In this document: positions 16,391 through 25,181 of the stretch, piece after piece
Position numbering within the stretch: position 1 is the first letter of the stretch
How the letters are laid out: each line of letters begins with the position of its first letter
Source: Streptomyces roseoverticillatus
GTDB taxonomy: Bacteria > Actinomycetota > Actinomycetes > Streptomycetales > Streptomycetaceae
Length of the DNA: 27,126 bases
NCBI RefSeq assembly: GCF_000719265.1
Contig: NZ_JOFL01000041.1
Coordinates: 1 to 27,126 of the forward strand
Direction: 5' to 3'
Program-made: the position numbers and the translations under genes
Notes under the pieces: model-generated
Told to the model about the DNA's origin: nothing
Databases searched by the model: none
What the model saw: the letters and a program-made list of their open reading frames with translations, nothing else

Positions 16391-16396
16391 TAGGGT
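16391..16396 (+). promoter_or_regulatory. -10-like element of the two-component operon
   Basis: TAGGGT ends 9 nt before ATG 16406. The short leader would include GAGGGGG, so it is either leaderless or nearly so. Confidence 0.4.
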
Positions 16397-16405
16397 GAGG
16401 GGGTC

Positions 16406-17731
16406 ATGCCCCAGTCACTCCCCGCCCCCCTCGCCCTGGCACGTGCCTACCTGATCGACGTCTGCACACCCGCCGGGCCGCCCGTGCCGCTGGGCGGCCG
16501 GTCGCGCCGCCGCTGGGTGCGGAAGCTGCCCTACGTGGTCGCCGCGCTCTTCACCGCCCTGCTGCTGCCGCTGACCGCCAACGTGCTGGCGAACGAGTAC
16601 GGCCTGGGCTTCGGCCTCGCGCTGTCCCTCGCCGTCGCCCAGGCCGTGCCGCTGCTCGTCGCCGTCCGCAGGCCCCTGCTCGCCTGGGCGATCGCCTTCG
16701 CGGCGAGCGTCGCCGCGGCGGCGGCCCTGCTCTCCGAGCCGGTGAACCACGACTGGACCTGGCCGTGGCCGCCCCCGACCGTCATCGGCATGCTGCTGTT
16801 GCTGCTCGCGGTCGGCATGCGCGAGCGGCGCCCGACGCTCGTCGCCGTCTGGCTGGCCACCGGCGTCGCGGGCGCGGTCCTGCGGAGCGTGTCGCCCGAG
16901 CGCAGCTCCAGCAACGTCTGGATCACGCTGTTCGTCGTCGGCGGCATGCTGATGCTGCTCGCCGGGGCGCTGCGCGAGCGCGGGGACGCGCGGCGGGCGC
17001 TCGCCGAGCAGGAGACGATCAGCGAGGCCGAGCGGGCCCGGCGCACCCTGCTGGAGGAGCGCACGCGCATCGCCCGCGAGCTGCACGACGTCGTCGCCCA
17101 CCACATGTCGGTGATCACCGTGCAGGCGGACAGCGCCCCGTACCGGCTCGCGGGCCTGCCGGAGGAGGCGCGCGAGGAGTTCGGCACGATCGCCGCGACG
17201 GCGCGGGAGTCGCTGACCGAGATGCGGCGGCTGCTGGGGGTGCTGCGCAGCGAGGACGCCTCCGGCGCGGGCGGCGCCGAGCGGGCGCCGCAGCCGGGCG
17301 TGGCCCGGATCCCGCAGCTGGTCGAGGCGACCGTGCGCTCCGGGCTGCCGGTGGAGCTGGCCATGCCGGATCCGCTGCCGGAGGCGGTGCCGCAGACCGT
17401 GGACCTCTCCGCGTACCGCATCGTGCAGGAGGCCCTGGCCAATGTCGTCCGGCACGCGCCGGGCGCGGCCACGCGGGTGTCGGTGTCGGCCGGCGACGCC
17501 GGCACGGGCCTTATGGTGCTGGTCGTCAATGCCGCCGCGGCCGACCGGGACGCCCGGCCGGTGGAGACCGGCGGCACGGGCCACGGTCTGGTCGGCATGC
17601 GGGAGCGGGTCCGGCTGGTCGGCGGCACGCTCGACACCGGCCCACTGCCGGACGGCGGCTTCCGCGTCGCGGCCCGGCTCCCGTTCACGACCGCTCCGGA
17701 TGAAGACGAAGAGGACTCCGTTTCGCCATGA
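16406..17731 (+). CDS. Two-component sensor histidine kinase, NarL/DesK type (HisKA_3)
   Basis: 441 aa. About six hydrophobic segments between residues 40 and 190 (for example LPYVVAALFTALLLPLTANV and WITLFVVGGMLMLLAGAL) form the membrane sensor. The phosphoacceptor box RIARELHDVVAHHMSVI places the active His at residue 227. The ATPase has the N box around Asn346 (IVQEALANVVRHA) and the G box GTGHGLVGMRERVRLVGG near residue 390. It autophosphorylates and passes phosphate to the regulator encoded next, whose ATG overlaps the stop in ATGA, so the pair is translationally coupled. No extracellular sensor domain of size is present, so the stimulus may be felt in or at the membrane. Target genes cannot be read from here. 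Confidence 0.95.
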   Translation: MPQSLPAPLALARAYLIDVCTPAGPPVPLGGRSRRRWVRKLPYVVAALFTALLLPLTANVLANEYGLGFGLALSLAVAQAVPLLVAVRRPLLAWAIAFAASVAAAAALLSEPVNHDWTWPWPPPTVIGMLLLLLAVGMRERRPTLVAVWLATGVAGAVLRSVSPERSSSNVWITLFVVGGMLMLLAGALRERGDARRALAEQETISEAERARRTLLEERTRIARELHDVVAHHMSVITVQADSAPYRLAGLPEEAREEFGTIAATARESLTEMRRLLGVLRSEDASGAGGAERAPQPGVARIPQLVEATVRSGLPVELAMPDPLPEAVPQTVDLSAYRIVQEALANVVRHAPGAATRVSVSAGDAGTGLMVLVVNAAAADRDARPVETGGTGHGLVGMRERVRLVGGTLDTGPLPDGGFRVAARLPFTTAPDEDEEDSVSP

Positions 17732-18408
17732 CCATCAAGGTGATCATCGTCGACGACCAGGCCATGGTGCGGGCGGGCTTCGCCGCGCTGCTGGCCGCCC
17801 AGCCCGACATCGACGTCGTCGGCGACGCGGCGGACGGGAAGCAGGGCGTGGACGTCAGCCGCCGCACCCACCCGGACGTCGTGCTGATGGACGTCCGGAT
17901 GCCGGAGATGGACGGGCTGGAGGCGGCGCGGCGGCTCCTCTCCCCGCCGCCCGGTGTGACGCACCGTCCGAAAGTCCTGATGCTGACGACCTTCGACGTC
18001 GACGACTACGTCTACGAGGCGCTGCGCGCGGGCGCGTCGGGCTTCCTGCTCAAGGACGCGCCGCCCGCGGACCTGATCTCGGCCGTGCGGGTCGTGGCCG
18101 CCGGGGAGGCCCTGCTGGCCCCGTCCGTGACGCGCCGTCTGATCGCGGACTTCGCCAGGCAGCGCCCGGCGCCGCGCAAGGGCGGCCCGGCGCTGCGGCT
18201 GAACGGGCTCACCCCGCGCGAGACCGAGGTCCTGGAGCTCATCGCCCGCGGGCTGTCCAACCAGGAGATCGCGGCCGCCCTGGTGCTGGCCGAGCAGACC
18301 GTCAAGACGCACATCGGCAGGGTCCTGGCCAAGCTGGACCTGCGCGACCGCGCCCAGGCGGTGATCTTCGCCTACGAGTCGGGGCTGGTGGCTCCGGGCG
18401 GGCGGTGA
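17728..18408 (+). CDS. Response regulator, NarL/LuxR family
   Basis: 226 aa. The receiver domain occupies residues 1 to about 120: VIIVDDQAMVRAGF with the acidic pair, phosphoacceptor Asp55 in VVLMDVRMPEMDG, and the FLLKDAP lysine region. A LuxR helix-turn-helix follows at about 162-222 (LTPRETEVLELIARGLSNQE, then VKTHIGRVLAKL). The gene overlaps the kinase gene by four bases. It should bind DNA as a dimer after phosphorylation by the neighbouring kinase; no binding site is evident, and it may act on its own operon or elsewhere. Confidence 0.95.
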   Translation: MTIKVIIVDDQAMVRAGFAALLAAQPDIDVVGDAADGKQGVDVSRRTHPDVVLMDVRMPEMDGLEAARRLLSPPPGVTHRPKVLMLTTFDVDDYVYEALRAGASGFLLKDAPPADLISAVRVVAAGEALLAPSVTRRLIADFARQRPAPRKGGPALRLNGLTPRETEVLELIARGLSNQEIAAALVLAEQTVKTHIGRVLAKLDLRDRAQAVIFAYESGLVAPGGR

Positions 18409-18437
18409 GGTGACGGCGCGTCATCCGCGCCGCCACC

Positions 18438-18505
18438 GGAGGGCCCGTCCCCCGCGGGCCCGTTACTCGCGGGCTGTTGCTCGCGGGCCCGTTACCCGTG
18501 GTCCG

Positions 18506-18510
<5 letters not shown>
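18438..18510. repeat. Degenerate 14-15-bp tandem repeats
   Basis: CGCGGGCCCGTTACT (18453-18467), CGCGGGCTGTTGCT (18468-18481) and CGCGGGCCCGTTACC (18482-18496) follow head to tail. Weaker copies flank them on both sides. The array lies between the response regulator and the convergent aldo/keto reductase and reaches the stop codon of the latter. Confidence 0.7.
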
Positions 18511-19527
<1,017 letters not shown>

Positions 19528-19528
<1 letters not shown>

Positions 19529-20019
19529 CAGTACTTCAGGGCCCCTTCGGCCGCCTCGGCCCGGCGCCGGGCGTCGGCATAGATGTCGATCTTGTAGTCG
19601 AGCACTTCAAGGGTGCTCCGCAGCTCCGCGATGCGCTTCCGGACGTCCTCGCGGTGCGCGGTCAGCAGCTCTTCCCGCTCCGCCATCGTGTGCTCGCCCT
19701 CGCGGACGAGCCGTGCGTAACGGACCATGTCCGCCACCGGCATGCCGGTCAGCCGGAGCCGTCCCACCAGGTCCAGCCAGTCCAGGTCCCGGTCGGTGTA
19801 ACGGCGCTGACCGGTGTGCGAGCGGTCCACGTGCGGCATCAGCCCGATCCGCTCGTACCAGCGCAGCGTGTGCACCGACAGCCCCGTGCAGCCCGCCACT
19901 TCGCTGATCGTGTACCGCTCGCGCCCCACCGGGCGGCCGTGCCGCTGCTGTTCGAGCACGGTGCACACGATGTCCGGCGGTGTCGTCGTCCCTACCGGCA
20001 CGCTGTCCAAGACGGTCAT
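19528..20019 (-). CDS. MerR family transcriptional regulator
   Basis: 163 aa. The winged helix-turn-helix is at about residues 36-105: YTISEVAGCTGLSVHTLRWYE, then IGLMPHVDRSHTGQRRYTDRD. A long dimerisation helix follows (EREELLTAHREDVRKRIAEL). No metal-binding cysteine cluster is seen in the C-terminus, so it probably senses a small molecule or aldehyde/electrophile rather than a metal. ATG 20019 follows GGGGGAAGG; a frame open to 20502 upstream is antisense to the serine hydrolase gene. It is coupled to the aldo/keto reductase. It probably controls its own promoter at 20075-20105, which has the long spacer typical of MerR targets. Confidence 0.93.
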
Positions 20020-20074
20020 GGAGCCTTCCCCCTGTTCGCGGGCGTTCGAAGTCGTTGCCCTTGCGATCACCCCA

Positions 20075-20105
20075 ACGCTAGAGAGCTGGAGCGCACTCCA
20101 GGCAA
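20075..20105 (-). promoter_or_regulatory. MerR-type promoter with 19-bp spacer and internal dyad
   Basis: On the minus strand TTGCCT (20105-20100) and TAGCGT (20080-20075) are separated by 19 bp, longer than the usual 17. The perfect dyad CTGGAG-CGCA-CTCCAG (plus strand 20086-20101) fills most of the spacer. This layout is the classic target of MerR activators, which untwist the overlong spacer. Confidence 0.7.
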
Positions 20106-20156
20106 GCGAAGACTTGGGGGAATCTTGGCCGGGGCGGGCGGCCGGCGGCCCCGGGA

Positions 20157-20162
20157 TAGGCT
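20157..20162 (+). promoter_or_regulatory. -10 element, probable leaderless start of the serine hydrolase gene
   Basis: TAGGCT ends 7 nt before ATG 20170, with no ribosome site. Confidence 0.45.
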
Positions 20163-20169
20163 CGGATCC

Positions 20170-20982
20170 ATGGAGAGCCTGCGGATGATCGAGAACTGGC
20201 CGGTGGACACCGCTGCGGCGGCGGTCGTACGGGCCGACGGCACGACGGCGGGCACGCACGGGCCGGCCGGGCATCGCTTCCCGCTGGCCTCCGTCACCAA
20301 ACCGCTCGCCGCCTACGCCGCACTCGTCGCCGTCGAGGAGGGCGCGGTCGAGCTGGACGAGCCGGCCGGGCCCGCGGGGTCGACGGTCCGCCACCTCCTC
20401 GCCCACACCTCCGGGCTGGCCTTCGACGAGCACCGGGCGATGGCCGAGCCGGGCACGCGGCGGCTCTACTCCAACGCCGGCTTCGACGTCCTCGGCGACC
20501 ACATCGCCAAGGCCACGGACATCCCCTTCGCGGACTACCTGCGGGAGGCGGTGCTGGAGCCGCTCGGGATGACGGCGACGGACCTCCCGGGCTCACCCGC
20601 CAAGGACGGCGTCTCGACCGTCTCCGACCTGGTGCGGTTCGCCGCGGAACTGCAGGCGCCGCAACTGCTGTCGCCGGAGACCGTGGCGGAGGCCACCTCG
20701 GTGGCCTTCCCCGGCCTGACCGGCATCCTCCCGGGCTACGGGCACCAGCGGCCCAACGACTGGGGCCTCGGCTTCGAGATCCGCGACGGCAAGTCCCCGC
20801 ACTGGACGGGCGCGTCGTCCTCGCCCCGCACGTACGGGCACTTCGGGCAGTCGGGCACGTTCCTGTGGGTGGACCCCGCCGCGGGCGCGGCGTGCGTCGC
20901 GCTGACGGACCGGGCGTTCGGGCCGTGGGCGATCGAGGTGTGGCCGGCGCTGACGGACGCGGTCCTGGCCGAACTTTCGTAG
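20170..20982 (+). CDS. Serine hydrolase of the beta-lactamase/PBP-like (class C) family
   Basis: 270 aa, shorter than most class C relatives. The active-site motif is S41-V-T-K44, followed by the Tyr motif Y100-S-N102, and near residue 235 the HFGQSG segment corresponds to the third (KTG-like) motif. There is no signal peptide, so the enzyme is expected in the cytosol and is more likely an esterase or peptidase-type hydrolase than a cell-wall enzyme or a resistance lactamase. ATG 20170 begins 7 nt after TAGGCT, suggesting leaderless translation. It is divergent from the MerR/aldo-keto reductase operon over 150 bp and could be under the same control, which is a guess. Substrate unknown. Confidence 0.88.
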   Translation: MESLRMIENWPVDTAAAAVVRADGTTAGTHGPAGHRFPLASVTKPLAAYAALVAVEEGAVELDEPAGPAGSTVRHLLAHTSGLAFDEHRAMAEPGTRRLYSNAGFDVLGDHIAKATDIPFADYLREAVLEPLGMTATDLPGSPAKDGVSTVSDLVRFAAELQAPQLLSPETVAEATSVAFPGLTGILPGYGHQRPNDWGLGFEIRDGKSPHWTGASSSPRTYGHFGQSGTFLWVDPAAGAACVALTDRAFGPWAIEVWPALTDAVLAELS

Positions 20983-20999
20983 GCGCTACCGCGCGGTGT

Positions 21000-21039
21000 C
21001 CTCAAACGCCGGACGGGCTGATTTTTTCGGACCGTCCGG
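21000..21039. terminator. Hairpin/T-tract element between convergent genes, common Streptomyces repeat motif
   Basis: CCGGACGG (21009-21016) pairs with CCGTCCGG (21032-21039); a run of six T (21022-21027) lies in the loop. The stretch CTCAAACGCCGGACGGGCTG at 21001-21020 is a motif I recall from many Streptomyces intergenic regions. It probably ends transcripts of the serine hydrolase and the pirin gene. Confidence 0.5.
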
Positions 21040-21042
21040 TCC

Positions 21043-21732
21043 TCAGCCGAAGTGCGGCTCGGCGTGCATCTCCCAGCCGAGGAGCTCCGCGTCGGAGCCG
21101 ACGGCCTCCACCTCCACACCGGAGGCGTCGAGCAGCCGAGCCGCATCCCCGGCACCCAGCAGGAGCTCCCCGTCCAGCCGGACGGACCCCCGGACCACGT
21201 GCACGTACAACCAGGGCGCACCCGGCAGCGCACCCCGGGCCCCCGCCGCGAGCCGCCGCACGTGCAGCACCGCCTCCACCCCCGGCAAGCCGTACGACAC
21301 GTCGTCGCCGACGCCGCGCACCACCTCGTACGAGGGCTCGCCCCCGTACTCCGACGGCGTCAGCCACATCTGCACGAAGCGGAGCGGCTCCGCGCCCTCG
21401 TTGCGCTCCGAGTGCCGGACGCCGGCCCCCGCGCTCAGCCGCTGTACGTCGCCGGGCCGCACGACCTCGACGTGTCCCGTGGAGTCCTCATGGGTGAGCT
21501 CGCCCTCGACCACCCACGTGACGATCTCGACGTCGCGGTGGGGATGCCCGGCGAACCCCGCCCCGGGCGCGAGCCGCTCCTCGTTGCAGGCCGCGAGCGG
21601 CCCGAAGCGCACGTTGTCGGGGTCGTAGAAGCCGGAGAAGGAGAAGGCGTGCCAGGTCTCGATGCCGGCGTCCGGGTCCCCGCCGCGGAAGCGTTCACCG
21701 GCTCGCTGGACGGACCGCTGTACGTGCGTCAT
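21043..21732 (-). CDS. Pirin family protein (cupin dioxygenase-like)
   Basis: 229 aa, a bicupin. The metal ligands of pirins are in place: His63 and His65 in FAGHPHRDVEIVTWV, then His107 and Glu109 in VRHSERNE. The second cupin domain lacks such residues. Bacterial pirins either oxidise flavonols such as quercetin or act as redox-controlled partners of enzymes, including pyruvate dehydrogenase E1 in Serratia; both roles are possible here and the presence of aceE in the same window is only suggestive. ATG 21732 has no ribosome site; TACCGT ends 6 nt upstream inside a dyad, so the message may be leaderless. It is divergent from fasR across 57 bp. Confidence 0.92.
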   Translation of the reverse strand: MTHVQRSVQRAGERFRGGDPDAGIETWHAFSFSGFYDPDNVRFGPLAACNEERLAPGAGFAGHPHRDVEIVTWVVEGELTHEDSTGHVEVVRPGDVQRLSAGAGVRHSERNEGAEPLRFVQMWLTPSEYGGEPSYEVVRGVGDDVSYGLPGVEAVLHVRRLAAGARGALPGAPWLYVHVVRGSVRLDGELLLGAGDAARLLDASGVEVEAVGSDAELLGWEMHAEPHFG

Positions 21733-21738
21733 CGGGCT

Positions 21739-21744
21739 ACGGTA
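21739..21744 (-). promoter_or_regulatory. -10 element of the pirin gene inside a dyad
   Basis: On the minus strand TACCGT (21744-21739) ends 6 nt before ATG 21732. It is centred in CGGGCTA-CGG-TAGCCCG (21734-21750), a perfect 7-bp inverted repeat. Confidence 0.4.
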
Positions 21745-21789
21745 GCCCGGCGACCCCGCACCGGACCCGAATAAGGCAGGCTTGTCCCC

Positions 21790-22974
21790 GTGCCTGAACC
21801 CGCCGCTAACACCCCGCATCCGCACAGCGCCACCCTCCGCCGCCTGGAAAAGTCCTCCGGCACTCTGGCCGCCGCCGCCATCGCCCGGATGGACGCCCAG
21901 CTGCCGTGGTACCGGGCGATGCCCCCGGAGAACCGCTCGTGGATCGGCCTGGTCGCCCAGGCCGGCATCGCGGCCTTCACGGAGTGGTTCCGGCATCCGG
22001 AGACTCCGCAGGCCATCAGCACGGACGTGTTCGGCACGGCCCCGCGCGAGCTGACGCGGGCGATCACCCTGCGCCAGACGGTGGAGATGGTCCGCACGAC
22101 CATCGAGGTCATGGAGTCGGCGATCGACGAGGTGGCGGCGCCCGGCGACGAGGGCATCCTGCGGGAGGCCCTGCTGGTCTACGCCCGCGAGATCGCGTTC
22201 GCCACCGCGCAGGTCTACGCGCAGGCCGCCGAGGCGCGCGGCGCGTGGGACGCCCGGCTGGAGTCGCTGGTGGTCAACGCGGTGCTGTCGGGCGAGGCGG
22301 ACGAGGGGGCCCTGTCCCGGGCAGCGGCCCTCGGCTGGAGCGCCCCGGCGAATGTCAGCGTGGTGCTGGGCACCGCCCCGAACGGGGACAGCGAGCTGAC
22401 GGTGGAGGCGATCCGGCGGGCGGCGCGGCACGCGAAGGTGCAGGTGCTGACGGGTGTGCTCGGTGACCGGCTGGTGGTCATCGCGGGCGGCTCCGACCAG
22501 CCGCTGCAGACGGCCAAGGCGCTGATCGGGCCGTTCGCGGCGGGCCCGGTGGTGGCCGGTCCGGTGGTGCCGGACCTGCTGTCGGCGACGCGCTCGGCCG
22601 CGGCGGCCGCGGCCGGCCTGAAGGCCTGCGCGGCCTGGCCGGACGCCCCCCGCCCGGTCCTTGCGGATGATCTTCTGCCGGAGCGGGCGATGGCGGGTGA
22701 CACCACAGCCCGTGATCAGCTGGTGGAGGAGATCTACAGACCGCTACAGGAAGCGGGCTCGGCGCTGCTGGAAACGCTGAGTGTCTACCTGGAACAGGCG
22801 AGTAGCTTGGAAGGGGCGGCACGGATGCTGTTCGTCCACCCCAACACCGTGAGATACCGCCTCCGACGTGTGACGGACGTCACCGGCTGGTCACCCTCCG
22901 ATGTCCGCTCGGCGTTCACGCTGCGAATCGCGCTCATCCTGGGGCGTCTGGCCGACACCGAGACGGCCCTTTAG
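21790..22974 (+). CDS. fasR: PucR-type transcriptional activator of fatty acid synthesis (FasR)
   Basis: 394 aa. The C-terminal helix-turn-helix of PucR type is at about residues 335-390: YLEQASSLEGAARMLFVHPN, TVRYRLRRVTDVTGW and a closing helix. The middle has a GGDEF-like fold pattern and the N-terminus is helical. In S. coelicolor the gene at the same place, SCO2386, is FasR, needed for transcription of fabD-fabH-acpP-fabF; the order regulator-fabD-fabH-acpP-fabF is identical here, which is the main reason for the name. The start is GTG 21790 (MPEPAANTPHP); CAGGCT seven bases upstream may be its -10 and would give a leaderless mRNA. It stands 89 bp before fabD, and an imperfect dyad at 22979-22995 in that gap may be its site. 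Confidence 0.92.
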   Translation: MPEPAANTPHPHSATLRRLEKSSGTLAAAAIARMDAQLPWYRAMPPENRSWIGLVAQAGIAAFTEWFRHPETPQAISTDVFGTAPRELTRAITLRQTVEMVRTTIEVMESAIDEVAAPGDEGILREALLVYAREIAFATAQVYAQAAEARGAWDARLESLVVNAVLSGEADEGALSRAAALGWSAPANVSVVLGTAPNGDSELTVEAIRRAARHAKVQVLTGVLGDRLVVIAGGSDQPLQTAKALIGPFAAGPVVAGPVVPDLLSATRSAAAAAAGLKACAAWPDAPRPVLADDLLPERAMAGDTTARDQLVEEIYRPLQEAGSALLETLSVYLEQASSLEGAARMLFVHPNTVRYRLRRVTDVTGWSPSDVRSAFTLRIALILGRLADTETAL

Positions 22975-22978
22975 CCTT

Positions 22979-22995
22979 TTGTCGAACGTCAACAA
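22979..22995. promoter_or_regulatory. Candidate FasR operator before fabD
   Basis: TTGTCGA-ACG-TCAACAA is an inverted repeat with 6 of 7 positions matching, in an unusually AT-rich patch just after the fasR stop. It lies upstream of TACCGT (23038-23043), a possible -10 of the fab operon. Assignment to FasR is inference from position. Confidence 0.45.
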
Positions 22996-23063
22996 TTCCC
23001 CTGACGGTTCTTGGTCCCCATCCCCACGGGTGGCCGGTACCGTCCACGAGAGAGAGTGTGAGG

Positions 23064-24017
23064 GTGCTCGTACTCGTCGCTCCCGGCCAGGGCGCTCAGA
23101 CGCCCGGCTTCCTGACCCCCTGGCTCGACCTCCCCGGTGTCGAAGACCGGCTCCGTGAGTGGTCGGCCGCCATCGGCCTGGACCTCGTCCACTACGGCAC
23201 GAACGCCGACGCGGACGAGATCCGCGACACCGCCGTCGCCCAGCCGCTGCTCGTGGCGTCGGCGCTGGTCTCGGCCCGGCAGCTGTTTCCGACGGCGGAC
23301 GACTTCGCCCGCCTGGTGGGTGCGGCCGCGGGCCACAGCGTGGGCGAGCTCGCCGCCGCCGCGCTGACCGGTGTGCTGCCGGAGCGGTCGGCGATGGAGC
23401 TGGTCCGCAAGCGCGGTCTGGCCATGGCCGAGGCCGCGGCGGTCACCGAGACGGGCATGGCCGCCCTCCTCGGCGGCGACCCCGAGGTCGTCGTCCCGCA
23501 CCTGGAGAAGCTCGGCCTGACCCCCGCGAACGTCAACGGCGCGGGCCAGATCGTGGCCGCCGGCACCGCCGAGCAGATCGCGGCGCTGGCCGAGGACAAG
23601 CCCGAGGGCACCCGCAAGGTCGTGGCGCTGAAGGTCGCGGGCGCGTTCCACACGCACCACATGGCGCCCGCCGTGTCGGCCCTGGAGGCCGCCGTGCAGG
23701 AGCTGTCCCCGGCCGACCCGCACACCCGCTACGTCTCGAACAAGGACGGCGGCGTCGTGGCCTCCGGCGCGGAGGTCGTGCAGCGGCTGGTCGGCCAGGT
23801 GGCCAACCCGGTGCGCTGGGACCTGTGCATGGAGACGTTCAAGGAGCTCGGCGTGACGGCCCTGCTCGAAGTGGCCCCCGGCGGTACGCTCACCGGCCTG
23901 GCCAAGCGCGCCCTGCCCGGCGTGAAGACCCTGGCCCTGAAGTCGCCGGCCGACCTCGACGCAGCCCGTGAGCTGATCGCCGAGTACGCCGCACCCGCCG
24001 GTTCCCCGGCCGAATAA
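23064..24017 (+). CDS. fabD: Malonyl-CoA:ACP acyltransferase
   Basis: 317 aa, full length. It transfers malonyl from CoA to the acyl carrier protein. The N-terminal MLVLVAPGQGAQTPGF and the nucleophile elbow GHSVGELAA with Ser92 are typical; the partner His196 is in AGAFHTHHM. I choose GTG 23064 because AGAGAGAG stands about 7 nt before it and the protein then begins as in other Streptomyces FabD; another GTG at 23058 has the site too close. First gene of the fab operon: fabH follows after 13 bp. Expression should depend on FasR. The same enzyme usually also serves type II polyketide synthases. Confidence 0.96.
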   Translation: MLVLVAPGQGAQTPGFLTPWLDLPGVEDRLREWSAAIGLDLVHYGTNADADEIRDTAVAQPLLVASALVSARQLFPTADDFARLVGAAAGHSVGELAAAALTGVLPERSAMELVRKRGLAMAEAAAVTETGMAALLGGDPEVVVPHLEKLGLTPANVNGAGQIVAAGTAEQIAALAEDKPEGTRKVVALKVAGAFHTHHMAPAVSALEAAVQELSPADPHTRYVSNKDGGVVASGAEVVQRLVGQVANPVRWDLCMETFKELGVTALLEVAPGGTLTGLAKRALPGVKTLALKSPADLDAARELIAEYAAPAGSPAE

Positions 24018-24030
24018 GGAGCCTCAGAGC

Positions 24031-25077
24031 ATGACCGCGAAGATCAAGCCGAGCAAGGGTGCCCCGTACGCGCGCATCCTCGGCGTGGGCGGCTACCGCC
24101 CCACCCGGGTGGTGCCGAACGAGGAGATCCTTAAGTACATCGACTCCTCGGACGAGTGGATCCGCTCCCGCTCCGGCATCGCGACCCGGCACTGGGCCGG
24201 CCCGGAGGAGACGGTCTCCGCGATGTCGGTCGAGGCGTCCGGCAAGGCCATCGCCGCCGCGGGCATCACCCCCGAGCAGATCGGTGCCGTGATCGTCTCG
24301 ACGGTCTCGCACTTCCACCAGACCCCGGCGATCGCCACCGAGATCGCGCACAAGATCGGCGCGGGCAAGCCCGCCGCGTTCGACATCTCGGCCGGCTGCG
24401 CGGGCTTCGGCTACGGCCTGACGCTCGCCAAGAGCATGGTCGTCGAGGGCTCGGCGGAGCACGTCCTGGTGATCGGCGTCGAGCGGCTGTCGGACCTCAC
24501 CGACCTGGAGGACCGCGCGACGGCCTTCCTGTTCGGCGACGGTGCGGGCGCCGTGGTCGTCGGCCCCTCGAACGAGCCGGCCATCGGCCCGACCGTGTGG
24601 GGCTCCGAGGGCGACAAGTCGCACACCATCAAGCAGACCCTGGGGTGGGACTCCTACCGCACCACCCCGGTCCCCGGCGGAAACGGTCCGGAGGCCCGCA
24701 CGCCCCTGGACGAGATCCGCTACCCGGCCATCACGCAGGAGGGCCAGGCGGTGTTCCGCTGGGCCGTCTTCGAGATGGCGAAGGTCGCCCAGCAGGCGCT
24801 GGACGACGCCGGGGTCAGCGTGGAGGACCTGGACGTCTTCATCCCGCACCAGGCCAACATGCGGATCATCGACTCGATGGTCAAGACCCTCAAACTGCCG
24901 GAGAGCGTCACGGTCGCCCGTGACGTGGAGACCACGGGCAACACGTCCGCGGCCTCCATTCCCCTGGCCATGGAGCGGCTCCTGGCCACCGGCGCCGCGA
25001 AGAGCGGGGACACCGCGCTCGTCATCGGTTTCGGGGCGGGTCTCGTCTACGCCGCCACGGTCGTTACCCTCCCCTAG
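24031..25077 (+). CDS. fabH: Beta-ketoacyl-ACP synthase III
   Basis: 348 aa. It starts fatty acid synthesis by condensing a short acyl-CoA with malonyl-ACP; Streptomyces FabH prefers branched starters. The triad is Cys123 (DISAGCAGFGYGL), His273 (IPHQANMRI) and Asn304 (GNTSAASIP). ATG 24031 (MTAKIKPSKG) uses AAGGAG, which overlaps the fabD stop, so the two genes are coupled. The chain is a little longer than E. coli FabH because of the N-terminal extension of about 12 residues. A 104-bp gap follows before acpP. Confidence 0.97.
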   Translation: MTAKIKPSKGAPYARILGVGGYRPTRVVPNEEILKYIDSSDEWIRSRSGIATRHWAGPEETVSAMSVEASGKAIAAAGITPEQIGAVIVSTVSHFHQTPAIATEIAHKIGAGKPAAFDISAGCAGFGYGLTLAKSMVVEGSAEHVLVIGVERLSDLTDLEDRATAFLFGDGAGAVVVGPSNEPAIGPTVWGSEGDKSHTIKQTLGWDSYRTTPVPGGNGPEARTPLDEIRYPAITQEGQAVFRWAVFEMAKVAQQALDDAGVSVEDLDVFIPHQANMRIIDSMVKTLKLPESVTVARDVETTGNTSAASIPLAMERLLATGAAKSGDTALVIGFGAGLVYAATVVTLP

Positions 25078-25181
25078 GCGAGATCGTCGCGATCCGGCCT
25101 CACCGCCGGGCCGCGCAGAGCTCACCGCACCAGCAGTTCTTTATCACGCAGGTTCCACCGCACAAATAGAAGGAGCGCCAC

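Noticed and set aside
21733..22431. Extension of the pirin frame into fasR
   Set aside because: Opposite strand of fasR; pirin homology begins at 21732.
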